Assembly: GCA_003290165.1 (NCBI GenBank)
Contig: QNQO01000811.1
Span: 124,001-188,000 of the forward strand
DNA: 64,000 bases
Reading direction: 5' to 3'
From: Berberis thunbergii
Taxonomy: Eukaryota; Streptophyta; Magnoliopsida; Ranunculales; Berberidaceae
Part shown: in pieces, positions 44,221 through 54,906 of the stretch
Layout of the letters: every line of letters starts with the position of its first letter
How positions within the stretch are numbered: position 1 is the stretch's first letter
The notes under the pieces: model-generated
Told to the model about the DNA's origin: nothing
Database searches by the model: none
The model's input: the letters and a program-made list of their open reading frames with translations, nothing else
Position numbers and translations under genes: made by a program

Positions 44221-45127
44221 CCAAAGATTTCTTACCTTAACAATAGAACCTCATAACGAAAACTGATATTTAGCTGCCACTTAAAAACTTTCAAGAACCC
44301 ATGTGTTCCTAATCAAAATAAGTTAGACTTGTGAGAAACTCCATCGAAGCGTCACTCTGTAAGCGAAAAGGTGAGAAATGGCGATGTAGTTGCACTAGTA
44401 TTTACCGGCACGTACCAATTAGCACTAGAGCAACCTTACATCGAAAGAGTTCAATCATAATCTATTCCTTTTCTGAGATCCTATGAATACCATTCTAATT
44501 GGTTCTAGTTATCTGAGTTCATTTTATTAAATTTGGCCAAGTTTGAACGAATTGGAGTGATGAGGTAGGTCATCAAATCCCACTCAGTTGTAAATAGCCA
44601 AGTCCGCTATTATGTAGTTTAGCAAAGTTGGATATCTTGCAAAAATTAAAACACTCAAAAACATTTCAGAAACACTTATTGCAGGAGATTCGAAGTGGGT
44701 TGAGAGAGGTACCTCACTTTGCTTTCGGTTGTATCTTAGACACTATTTTAGTTATTACAACTTAGTAGTACAAATTTAACTCCTCACAATCACTCAAAGA
44801 AAACAAAAAAAAGTCCTAATTATGATCAAAGTATCCTCCATTGTTCACTAAGTTCACCAAAGCTCTTATCCAAGTATTCTTTTTATACAAAACCTTTGAT
44901 CCAATGAACAAATGAAAAGATGTTCGCGAAAGTTCAAATCATGTACATTTACTAGATAAATTGAAAAAATAAAACAACAAACATTAGCTGGTCTAAAAAA
45001 TGCAAACATGAAAATGTTATAGAGTTTCCAGACTACAAATGTTATCAAAACAATGCAAATGCATCTAAACTATGAAAATGAACCTAAACTAAACTAGTGA
45101 TAAGCACTCAATAATTTTCCTTTGCTC

Positions 45128-45145
45128 TCCCCGGCAACGACGCCA
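45128..45145 (-). promoter_or_regulatory. Primer-binding site of element D
   Basis: On the minus strand TGGCGTCGTTGCCGGGGA, one base different from the tRNA-Asp type site of element B, directly following the 5' LTR. Confidence 0.75.
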
Positions 45146-45149
45146 AAAA

Positions 45150-46292
45150 CTCGATCGATCTCAAATCATACCGCAAGCGCATGGTTATTTATTGAGTTAG
45201 ATAATGACAACTACGTGTCGAATCCCACAAGGAGAGCTATACAGTTAGAAAAACTAATATTCAAATCTCTTTTAAAACTTAACCTAGTTAGAAAAGAGGT
45301 GATTGAAAAAATGTTTAAAATAAAAATGCAAAATAAAATCTAAATGTGAGTTAGGGCTTTGGGTTTACCATCGTGATTAGATGACACCATTAGGCCACTC
45401 TTAGATTAATCATTCCAAATTCATCAATACATCATAAGGTAGATTCTCATCTCACCTTAAGATGGAGAATATGGCTGTATGAGCAAATTGATTTCAAGCT
45501 TTAATTATATTAGTAATCTAAGAATCAAATATGGATTTAAAAGCATACAAAGAATCCATATTTATATGAAACACCAAATATCAAACAAATCAAAATGAAA
45601 CTTAGACTAATAATATGTGAACATTATAAGTAGGAGCTTGTTAGAGAAATTGTAATCATATAAACTTATCTAATCTTGAACTTAAGAAGTAGAAGAAAAA
45701 AGCATGAATTAAATTCATATCACGAAACACAAAACATCTAACCTACCTCATTGGTTCATGACATAATCAAGTTACAAGATTGATCTAACTATTTGCTTCT
45801 CTAATACATAAACTTGGAAATTAACTAAGCTAAAATAGAACCATCTTTGAACTATCCTCCCATGGGCTCACCCACACCCTAAGGTGGGATGTTAGCCAAA
45901 CATGGTAAGCTCTTGCCCTTCCTTCCACTTATTATTCTAAACTTTACAAATACTACAACTTCTCTCAATTTGATTACAACTCTTTGGTTTTCTTCCTTTT
46001 CTCCAAGTATATTCCAAGCATGGGGTATTTATAGGTGAAGAGGCGTGAGATGGTAGAATGGATGGTGGAATAAAATAAGGAAAAAATATGGTGGAATAAA
46101 AAAAAAGGGAATATGTTGAAAAATGGATGGTAGAATTAGGAAAAGATAAAAAATATGGTAGAATAAAATAAGAAAAATATAAGGGAATATGTTGGAGAAT
46201 GGATATTGGAATATGTAGAGATTCCTTTTGGCTAGGTTGAAGTTTCCATGTGGATGTCCAAATCTTAAAATGTATCATTTATAAGGCTATCA
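45150..46292 (-). repeat. Element D LTR, right copy (5' LTR)
   Basis: Aligns with 39160-40565 apart from an internal gap of about 240 bases near 46266. There AAATCTTAAAATG replaces the longer sequence of the other copy, consistent with deletion between short CTT repeats. Confidence 0.8.
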
Positions 46293-47993
46293 TTAGCAAA
46301 AAACTTAATATCCTGCTTTGTAGTCGTAGTAAAGAATAAGTAGGGATCGTTCTAGACTGGGGATTAAAGAGCTCGCTGACTAACACTAAGGATAACTAAA
46401 AGACAACTAGCAAAGTAAATAAGAAAATGTTGAGGGATTGGATTTTTCTAACTTTAAACTAAGAGATTATTGTAAGATTAATAAAAATTTGAGGAAAGTA
46501 GACGATGAGAAAGTAGCTAAGGGTTTATCTCCACACACCAAATATATGCTCGTGAACTAAACTCCAAAAATCCTTTACTAACTCATAAAGGACAATGCCC
46601 TAGATTAATCGTGACCGCACTACATTAGTTTTATTATTTTCCCAAATTCATTGAATTAAACTATGCGTCACATTCAAACTATTCTTTTCATGCTATCTAA
46701 TCAAGAATCGCAAGTTAGATAACAATCCTAGATCATTAAGTTCTATTAAAAATATGAATATTGACAAGGCAATTACAAGTATGATCAACATCTTGTTCTA
46801 AGCCAAGGTTTTTACTTAACCTTACCCACGTTCCATGGTATTTATTACTTGTGAGTAAATGATTATAACAATTAGGTGAAACTCTCCTATACTCTAACAT
46901 CAAATCCTAGCATGCTTACTAAGTTGACATCTTAACAAACACATAAAAATAAGTTTTCAATAAAGTAGTAAAGCAAATCACAATCACTAATCAGCAAGGA
47001 AATATTGAATTCAATTAATTCATAAAACACATGTTCAGGACTTCAATTCCACCTCTGACTAAAAGAGAGTTTAGCTAGATATATTAATCATATTCAAACA
47101 ATAGTCCATAATCTAATATCAAAGTTAATAAGAAAAAGGTTTAGAGATGAAACATTGTTGTCATATGCACGTGGTAGTAATGAGTGGATTGATGGGGGTG
47201 TGGATAACGTGTGAGAAAAAGGATTTCTTCCTCCTCTTTTCTTCTTCCTCTTTGGTTCACTTATTTAGATTGTTCATGTTTGTGTGGTGCTTTGAGAAGA
47301 GTGCAAAAAAGATAAGGCGAGAGAAATGAAGCAGGGTGAGAGGTGTCTGGATAGCAAGAGACGGCTAGGAAGGAAGCTTGGATCGATGGATGGCGATGAA
47401 CAAAGATGATAGCGAAACTGTTGTGTGTTGGTGATGGTGTGGCTGCGGTCTGAAAGACATGGGGATATAAGTCGACAAGGGTTTTTATTGGTGGGAGAGA
47501 GATGAGTGCGGCTAGATTGCGAGATGAACAGTGGAGGATGAAGAAATTGAGGACGACAGACAAAGGGGTTGGCGGTTGTGATCAGTGATTGTGGAGTTGT
47601 GAGCAAGGCTATTGTGTCAATCAACGTGGCTTCGATGGACGGTATCCGTGGTTGTGGATGATTGATGGATTGTTGGTCTTGCAAGGAGGAAGGTGAGGAG
47701 GATGATAGCTGGATGAAGGCTTGCGGTTGTATGATTGCGAGGAGAGGTGATCTCTCGAGAGCAGGTATTGTTCCCTTTATAACCATTTTCTCTAGGTTTC
47801 CTTCTTTGTGTAGTTTCCTTTTGTAATAAGTCTTCCTAATTCAAACTAATTTCCACCGCTTAGCTTCTATTGGAATCCTGCTATTGCAACCTACACAAAC
47901 ACAAAAACATGAATTACTACAAAAATTAATAAGAAATAGCCAAAAATATGTATAGAAACAATCCAATAAAGTTGCATAAATATGCTCCTATCA
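46293..47993 (-). repeat. LTR of element C (5' LTR)
   Basis: On the plus strand it starts TTAGCAAAAAACTTAATATC and ends ATATGCTCCTATCA, the latter shared with 37504. The first bases, in complement, resemble the 3' ends of Athila/Tat LTRs (CTACTTATTCTTTACTACG). The interior has frames up to 170 codons of Ser/Pro/His-rich composition on the minus strand (47274-47786) without domains. Confidence 0.55.
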
Positions 47994-48329
47994 CTATTCA
48001 TCGCCATCTGCCATGTTTACCTGCAACCTCTTTCCCTCTTGAACTCCATTCCTTCCTCTCGCCTGATCCCATTCCACATGCCCCTTCTATCTTTGATTTT
48101 TCCACAGACGCAGTAACATAGAGTGTGGCAGATCACACTGCTCACAGAAGAAACAGTAACGAAGAAGGAAAATAAGGAAAAAGGATGGAAAAATTTTCAA
48201 ATCTTTCCCTCAAACTATTTGCACACGACATCCCTTATGTACCACCACAAAAAATCCACATCTCTTGGGGAAGCGCATTCATTGAAGAGTTGATGGAATT
48301 CACCCATGATGATGTTACTGTCACCACCA

Positions 48330-49083
48330 CCATGATCTTCTAAACCCTCCGCAAAGGCATTTGAAATTGATAAAAAACTTCACCATGGTAATATCAATCT
48401 AACCCCCATATTTTATTTTTCCTTCATATGTCATGATTATTTTTTATACATTGCAGACAATGTTTGGTTTAGGTTTGGGGGTGGGGTTTATGAGTTTTTT
48501 GTGCAGTTTTCAAAATTTTAAGCTTAAATGTATTTCACAATTAAACCGATTAATTATTGTATTCTACTCAATCTCCATTGAATACATAGATGATTATGGT
48601 AATTGTGAAAATTTTTGATACGAAACTGCATTCAAAATCCAAAGTTCCTTTCCAATAAAGAGAATATGCTTTTAAGTATGCTTTTAAATTTGATAAAATA
48701 TATGCTATCACTTGTCACATTGATATATTAATAGGATGACACAAGGTTTGATATTATCTTATTAATATATTTCATGAGACTTTTCAAACTCAATTATCCT
48801 TGCACTATAAGCCAAGTTAGCATAATTTGAAGTTGATGAGTGAAATATTAACTAGAAAGCTTTAGAATAATAGTTGAGACATAACATTTGTGAGTTTTGA
48901 GTCATTCTATTTTTCTTGAGGGTTATTCAATAAACTCTGATTTTTTTGAGTCCTCATTATTCTTGTTTCTTTTATTGATTGTTTGTACAATGACATTAAA
49001 ATTGAATTATTACACTGAAATTTTCTGATTTATTTAGTTGAGATGTCATAATACTGACTAGTACTTAGGAAGTGATATAGGCA
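48330..49083 (+). repeat. Fragment of an element-B-like 3' interior
   Basis: Follows 16826-17475 of element B in order: CTTCACC..GGTAAT, GACAATGTTTGG then TTAGGTTTGGGGGTGGGGTT, CCAAGTTAGCATAATTTGAA, TTGAGATGTCATAATACTGA. Similarity ends at ATAGGCA (49083), where hAT-like sequence begins. It represents an older relative of B. Confidence 0.75.
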
Positions 49084-49846
49084 AGGATGCACCGACTCTT
49101 CAAAAAACCTTCGTATCACACGTCAAATCCGTGTCACTTCGTATCACGCGACAAATCCGTGTCAGACACGAATTCGCGCCCGACATGCGCTGGACACGTA
49201 TTGGACAAGGGGTCAACGGTCAAAATTCGTTGACTGGTTTGGACATCGCCTGGATACGATCCGGACACGGTCCAGACTCGACCAGACACGGTATTTGTAA
49301 ATGTTGCAAATAAATTAGATTTTCTCCCTTCGATTCTTCCTCCCACAAACCCTAACCCCCACAAACATAAACCCTAACAGAGGCAACACAGAGAACAAAG
49401 AAAAGAGGAAAATGGGGAGAAAATAGAGAATCGATCGATCGAACCACAGAGACGGAGGTAGAGAGATAGATTCGACAGACACGAAGAGATCGATTTCGAT
49501 TGATTTCGACAGAGGGATAGATCGATCGACAGGATCTATGTTGTCCTCATCAACACCAGGTACCTTCTTTCGTTTGTTTTTTTCTTGCGAGTTTTGCTAT
49601 TTTCTCTATTTTTGTTGTTTTTTTCCTGCGATTCCTTAGATCGATCGATAGGATCTATTCCTGCGATTCATTTTTTTGCTGTTTTTTCTCTTTTCTCTGT
49701 TTTTTGCTGGCACTGGCATATATATGAAAGCATGCATGAAATGCTTCAAATACCTCATATTTGAGCTTGCACATATTGGTTGAAAACTAAAGAAGAAACT
49801 AAAACTGGTTTTAGGCCAAGTAACTGGAGATGATCTTTAGAAGAAT

Positions 49847-51330
49847 GTGACAATAATAAGAAGACCAAGTGAAGGTGGGGGAAACCTTAGATGGCGGTGT
49901 AACTTTTGTCAGAAAGAGTATACGGGATCTCTTAATAGATTAAAGGACCACTTGTTGAAGATAACAGGCAGTGGGATAGCTATTTGTGCCAAAATCTCCC
50001 CCTTACAACTTAGCGAGGTGCAACAATTTGTTGATGAAGCTGCATTGAGAACATAAAGTTCAAAGGCTCGAAGTGTTCCTTTACCTCCTTCAGTGGGCTC
50101 AAGTAGTCACCCGCACCCGGGTTCAAGTAGTGGAGTTGGTCCTTCAGTTCCATACAATGAACAAAGGAAGAGGAGAGCCACTAATAATCCTATTGCAAAT
50201 GCTTTCAATACGAGTGAGCGACAAGAGTTGGATGCTTTGATTACAAGGGCGTTCTACTCAGCTGCATTGTCGTTCAACCTTGCAAGGAAACTGTATTTTC
50301 AGGAGGCTTTCACCTATGCAACGAATAAAGCAAATTCCATTAGTGGTTACAAGATCCCTTGGTATAATGCATTGAGGAAGACATTGCTTCAAAATGAAAG
50401 GGGCAACATTCAGAGGTTGTTGGAGGCAACAAAGTTCACATGGGTTACTAAAGGGGCAACCATTGTTTGTGATGGGTGGACTGATTCTCAAAGGAGGTTT
50501 CTCATTAATTTTATAGTGATTAATGAGGGTGGTCCAATGTTTTTGAAGGCTATGAACTGTGAAGGAGAATACAAAGACAAGTTCTTCATTGCTGATTTGA
50601 TAAAGGAAGTCGTACATGACGTTGGGCCACGTAGTGTGGTTCAAGTTATAACCGACAATGCTCCAGTTTGTAAGGCTGCAGGTTTACTTGTTGAGAGCCG
50701 GTATCCTGAGGTTTTTTGGACACCTTGTGTAGTCCACACTCTCAACCTTGCCTTGAAGAACATATGCACTCCAAAGAACACGCCTGCAAATGAAAAGGCC
50801 TACAGTTTGTGTAGTTGGATTATTGATGTTGTTGGGGATGGGGTACTAATCAAGAACTTTATCATGATCCATTCCATGAGGTTTCATATGTTTAATATGC
50901 ATTCGAGATTGAAGTTGCTTTCCATAGCAGAGACACGCTTTGCTTCAAGCATAATTATGCTCAAGAGCTTGAAAGACATTAAAAGTAGCATCCAGAGTAT
51001 GGTGATTAGAGATAAGTGGGATTCCTATAGGGAAGATGATGTTGAGAAAGCACGGATTGTGAAAGGAAAACTATTGGATGACTTGTGGTGGGACAAAGTG
51101 GACTATGTACTTCATTTCACAGAGCCTATTTATTCATTGTTGCGCAGGGCTGATACAGATAAGCCTTGTCTTCACTTGGTGTATGAGATGTGGGATATTA
51201 TGATTGAGAAAGTGAAACAAGTTATTTACCGCTATGAAGGAAAGGAAAATAGTGAGGAGTTAAGAGTTTTTTTTCAGTGGTGCATCAGATATTGGTAGAT
51301 CGATGGGAGAAAAACAACACACCACTGCAT
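49847..51330 (+). pseudogene. hAT transposase relic (BED zinc finger, DUF659)
   Basis: Residues 15-60 contain a BED-type finger (RWRCNFCQKEYTGSLNRLKD followed by H). After an in-frame TAA at 50054-50056 the same frame continues: a Ser/Gly/Pro linker, then WYNALRKTLLQNERGNIQ and IVCDGWTDSQRRFLINFIVI. RSVVQVITDNAPVCKAAG and FWTPCVVHTLNLALKNIC follow, the DUF659 region of hAT transposases with conserved D-x-W-T and D-N-A. Later comes a segment leading to the hAT dimerisation domain. A one-base gain in a T run near 51271 shifts the frame (the correct reading [15 protein letters not shown] follows), and sequence stops matching at about 51330. The C-terminal dimerisation domain is absent. It encodes no working enzyme, owing to at least two lesions. 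Confidence 0.88.
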
Positions 51331-51331
51331 T

Positions 51332-51432
51332 GCTGTGGCTGCACAAAGTATCCAATTGGGTACTAACGATATTGTTGTGGCTGGTGGAATGGAAAGCATG
51401 TCCAACACGCCAAAAGTATCTATCAGATGCAA
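51332..51432 (+). pseudogene. Acetoacetyl-CoA thiolase exon fragment
   Basis: [20 protein letters not shown] then ESMSNTPK matches the plant cytosolic acetyl-CoA C-acetyltransferase sequence just after the active-site Cys region (family: [29 protein letters not shown]). After NTPK a one-base gain hides the continuation (TATCTATCAGATGCAAG, YLSDAR), which ends at a GT donor at 51433. The fragment lies directly against the broken transposase ORF, as if exchanged into the transposon. A single exon of about 34 codons. Confidence 0.88.
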
Positions 51433-51439
51433 GGTTCAT

Positions 51440-54417
51440 TTTTCTTTCTTGTTAAATTGTTTTTCATTCTGTTTTTTGTTGCTGTCTTCATTATGCTTTT
51501 TTTTTACAAGTGATCGGGATTGTAAGGACCCCCGAATACAATCTCCCAATTAAGTACATCATCATTAGAAACCAAAAGATTCATTATATCTTCAACAAGC
51601 GAACTAAGAGCTATAGCTCAACAAGCTCCAAAAATAAAGGCTAATTATTCCTCCAATAAATGAAAACAAGTTTTATGTTTATAGGATAAGAAACCTTTTA
51701 GCATATTCAAATGGTACGTGTTCAATTTTGTAATTTCTTTTTCAAACGGTGTCACCTTTGTCTTAATTGTGCATGTTTGTATTGGCAACTTTGGATTTGC
51801 ATGGTTTGGTTAATATTTGAATTCAATTTTAGTTTTTTCATTTGAGAGTAGTAGGTAGTTTTTCATTGGTAATTCTTTGCATTTTTGCATATGAATGGCC
51901 TGAAATTGTGAATGCTAATGATTTAATATTGATGTTCATAGTATGAATTACAAAAAATCAAATATTATTAATCTCCGTGCCGTTGCCATACCCATGGCCT
52001 AGTTTTTTCTGAGGTTTGCCATGTCTGACATGAGGCTTGTCCAACATGACGACCGTGTCCATGTTATAGCAACATACCCTTTAATCAACAAGAAGTGTAA
52101 ACCTAATATACTCACACATATGCAGCTGTACTCCAGTGATAATACTCTAATTTGGCTTGATCTCGATGGTTTCAAGCATGTATTTTCAGTGAGATATCAT
52201 TTTGTCACATAAGGTTGCCTTTATACTTTCTATAAGTTTGTATGATTAGTTGAACATTGGCAATTAGAAAATGAATCAAAACATGATAAGATTACACCAA
52301 GCTCGTGTGTGTGCCATGGATGCTAGCTCACAAGTCCAGAGTTCAAACACTGTTAAAAAAAATAAAAAAATGTTGTTGAGTCATGGTGTTTGTGGAAACC
52401 GTTTTAGGTTTGAGGAATTTTTTTTTTCTTCTGAAACATATATTATTATACTTTACTGCAGAAATTGATCTCAATGAGGAGTGTTTGCTCTTATTGTTTC
52501 TATCTTAACCTTCCAAGCATGGCTTTCTCGAATGACATGTATCTTTGTTTTTATAAAGGATAACAGTTTTCAATGCCACTAAATTTTAGTGAAGATGACG
52601 ATAACCCATTAAATAACAGCTCAATGAGTTCCCTTATTTGATTTATTGCTTTTGTTGAGAGTTGACTCACGGCTGCTTTGAGGAGCCTTTCATAGTTGAA
52701 CTGTGTTAACAATTTTACTTTGTTTGTGCAAAGTGGCATCATTGGTGTTGTAGAGATATTATATTTCCAATAGGTAATTGCCACCTAAAGCACATATTTA
52801 AATTACTTTTTGGTTCTTTTCCTTTCTTGATTGATTCATATAATGTTTCAATTAACTAGTTAGTGTGCGGCAATATACTTACCATTTGGCTGGGATTGGA
52901 TATATTTCTTTTGTTGAACTCTACTCTCTTCTCTATTGAACTTCTGAATTTATTGGTGGCATCTCTTGAGTGTGGAAGCATGATGTAAACAAAAAGGTAA
53001 TTAATACTTTCTTGTTATATGTTTCAATAAATTTGCTCCGAGTGTTAAGAGGTGCTTTGGTATTTTAGAGATTTAATTTGAATGTTAATTATATATAATT
53101 TTATTTTACTGTGTCAGTTATTATTTCCTTTCTGTTTTTCAGTTGTGTCGTGTAAAGCAATGCAATTCTTAGAAACAGTTGTGTTGTGCTTTGCTTGTTT
53201 TGATTGTTCTTTGTTTCTTATTAGTCTAATGGACATGAATGGTTTGGCTGTCAAAATCGGCATTAGAAACCATAGTGTTGAATTTGATAGTCTATTGTTC
53301 CAAGTGCTGAATTTTTCTTCTTATTAGTGTACTGTTTTACTGGGCATTAATGGTTTTGCTATCAAAATTGGCATTAGAAACCATAGTGCTGATTTTGATT
53401 TTGCTCTCAAAGATGCATTAGTTTAAGCAAATTTGTTCATATAATTGATGCTTTTGTTCAAATTAGAGTAAGGGGTAACATTTTATTGAATGCATTCTAA
53501 AAGTTTTTGTTATTAGAACTGTATAGACCTATAAGGGAATCAGTTATTTAAGGGGCCTTGCTATGCTCAAGCTTCTGATTCCAAGCAGCAAAAAAAGCTG
53601 GGTATTGTTGTAATGGTGCCCAACATCTTTTCGACTCTTCCTCCTCTGCCATCTGCTATGTCTTTTGATTTTCTCCTCTTTTTTCCTCTTATCTGATAGA
53701 TCTCTTGCAGTTGCAAAGGATAGTTACCTCTTGCCATCAATGGTATGCTCAGAAGATGCATGCCAATGGCATTGTTGGAGTGCATATTCAGTATTGTTGA
53801 ACTTCATACTCCTTGGAAGCTATTAACAACTAGCATATCACAGAAATGTCTGTAACTTGATCCTTCATCACTGTACTCTCATATGAATATACAATATGCA
53901 CTATTACTGTGTTGGTCACAGCCTCATAGACATTCATAAGTGGCAAGTACCCTGAAGAAGTAGCATCCTCATAATTCTATGGACTTTTAGCAGTTTAATT
54001 TTGTTTGATGCACGTCATGTTGAAATTTCCTCTACTTCTTGTAAACTAAGATTATTTCTAATTCAAGACTTCATTTCCTTTATGAATTATGCTCGCAACT
54101 TGTAAGCATATGAATAGACCTAAGCTCTCCATATTCAGTCAATTTCTCCAATGTCAACAGTGATTTTGTTTAGTTGTCTTCAGTTTTTTCCCCTTTTTTC
54201 TTCTTATTTTACTTGTATATTAAGTTTTAAAATTTTCGAGCAAGGAATTCAATTTTCTCTAATTTACATGTTTAGTCCATCATATTTATGGACCCAGGTT
54301 GAACAAATCTCTCAAAGAATCATTCCAACTAGGTTCTCTGTTTGAAGATTTTCTCTAATATTATTTATATAAAGAACAAACCATTTTCTGGACTAACTTT
54401 AATTTACCCTTGTTGCA
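51440..54417. other. No gene; contains a direct duplication at 53205-53410
   Basis: Intron-like AT-rich sequence. A block of about 110 bases with GAATGGTTTGGCTGTCAAAA and GGCATTAGAAACCATAGTG is repeated once at 53340-53400 with several substitutions. No coding frame is supported. Confidence 0.5.
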
Positions 54418-54527
54418 GATTAATCGTATCAAGCAAGACCATGATCAACAACTATCTGACCTAAGGGCTAAACACAGTGATGAAATGAAAATTTTCCATC
54501 GTCAAGCGGAGGAATAACTAAAAGAAG
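54418..54527 (+). pseudogene. Exon-like segment, coiled-coil, unidentified
   Basis: After TTGTTGCAG it reads INRIKQDHDQQLSDLRAKHS then DEMKIFHRQAEE and a stop. It is a charged heptad-like helix of about 35 residues with an acceptor-like border. I do not recognise the source gene. It precedes the ABCG fragment on the same strand. Confidence 0.35.
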
Positions 54528-54633
54528 TATGCTTAATTTTGGCATTGACTGTTAATGTTAATAACTAAAAGAAGTTGCTAACTCTTGTGGCAAAAGTCAT
54601 CTACACAAGGCAATGGGAAGCAGTCACCTCAAG

Positions 54634-54890
54634 GCAATGTGATGAGAACAGTGAGAAACACAGTGGACACAGGACAAACTGTAGTGTGCACCATTCACCA
54701 GCCTAGCATTGACATATTTGAAGCTTTCGATGAGGTATGCAAACTTCAAGAGTAGACAACCAATGATGTTGTTCTACTTTCTTTGTATTTGAGATATTTA
54801 AGTTTATGTGTGTGTCATTGCAGCTATTCCTAATGAAGCGGGGAGGTGAAGAGATATATGTCAGCCCACTTGGACGCAATTCTTTTTACA
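54634..54890 (+). pseudogene. ABCG/PDR transporter exon fragments
   Basis: The exon ending at 54734 gives [20 protein letters not shown] then [14 protein letters not shown], the H-loop region of a pleiotropic-drug-resistance ABCG nucleotide-binding domain (switch His in IHQPS). A GT-AG intron of 89 bases follows. The exon from 54824 gives LFLMKRGGEEIYVSPLGRNS, the next conserved strand in the family (L-L-L-M-K-R-G-G-x-x-I-Y-x-G-P-L-G), then diverges. Walker A, signature and membrane parts are absent. It runs within a few bases into NHX sequence, so the present arrangement is chimeric. Confidence 0.85.
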
Positions 54891-54906
54891 GTCCTGTCAC
54901 ATAAGT

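Larger units (their letters stand above)
39146..46292 (-). mobile_element. Element D: non-autonomous Ty3/Gypsy retrotransposon, minus strand
   Basis: Direct repeats at 39146-40565 and about 45150-46292 begin (plus strand) near AAATCATACCGCAA and end ATAAGGCTATCA, with TG..CA borders on the left copy. In minus order the interior holds a primer-binding site (45145-45128), a gag-like ORF in two parts (43742-43278 and 43151-42597) and a purine tract (40578-40566). There is no protease, RT or integrase. Interior size (about 4.56 kb) and arrangement resemble element B. The LTRs differ clearly, so it is much older than B. Confidence 0.8.
37505..47993 (-). mobile_element. Element C: Ty3/Gypsy Athila/Tat-type, minus strand, split by element D
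   Basis: In element order: LTR at 47993-46293; then element D (46292-39146) occupying the LTR/primer-site junction; then a degenerate primer-binding site (39144-39127); a gag N-terminus; protease; the start of RT; a purine tract (about 37505-37515); and the beginning of a second LTR at 37504. Gag, most of RT, RNase H and integrase are deleted. I found no clean 5-base duplication for D at its two edges (AAAAT and TTAGC), so D entering C by recombination rather than integration is possible. Confidence 0.55.
49084..52070 (+). mobile_element. hAT element with decayed transposase and a thiolase exon
   Basis: Begins near 49084 with sequence rich in CCGTGTCAGACACG, GACACGTATTGGACA and GGACACGGTCC. 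Similar motifs recur in diverged form at about 52020-52065 (GTCTGACATGAGGCTTGTCC, GACCGTGTCCATG), which I take as the right terminus. The exact ends and the 8-base duplication were not found, so the extent is an estimate. The interior holds a 5' leader with many GATCGATC repeats (49430-49650), the transposase relic, and an acetoacetyl-CoA thiolase exon. Confidence 0.5.

Noticed and set aside
47274..47786. 170-codon minus-strand ORF
   Set aside because: Ser/Pro/His-rich frame inside the LTR of element C, without domains; a composition artefact.
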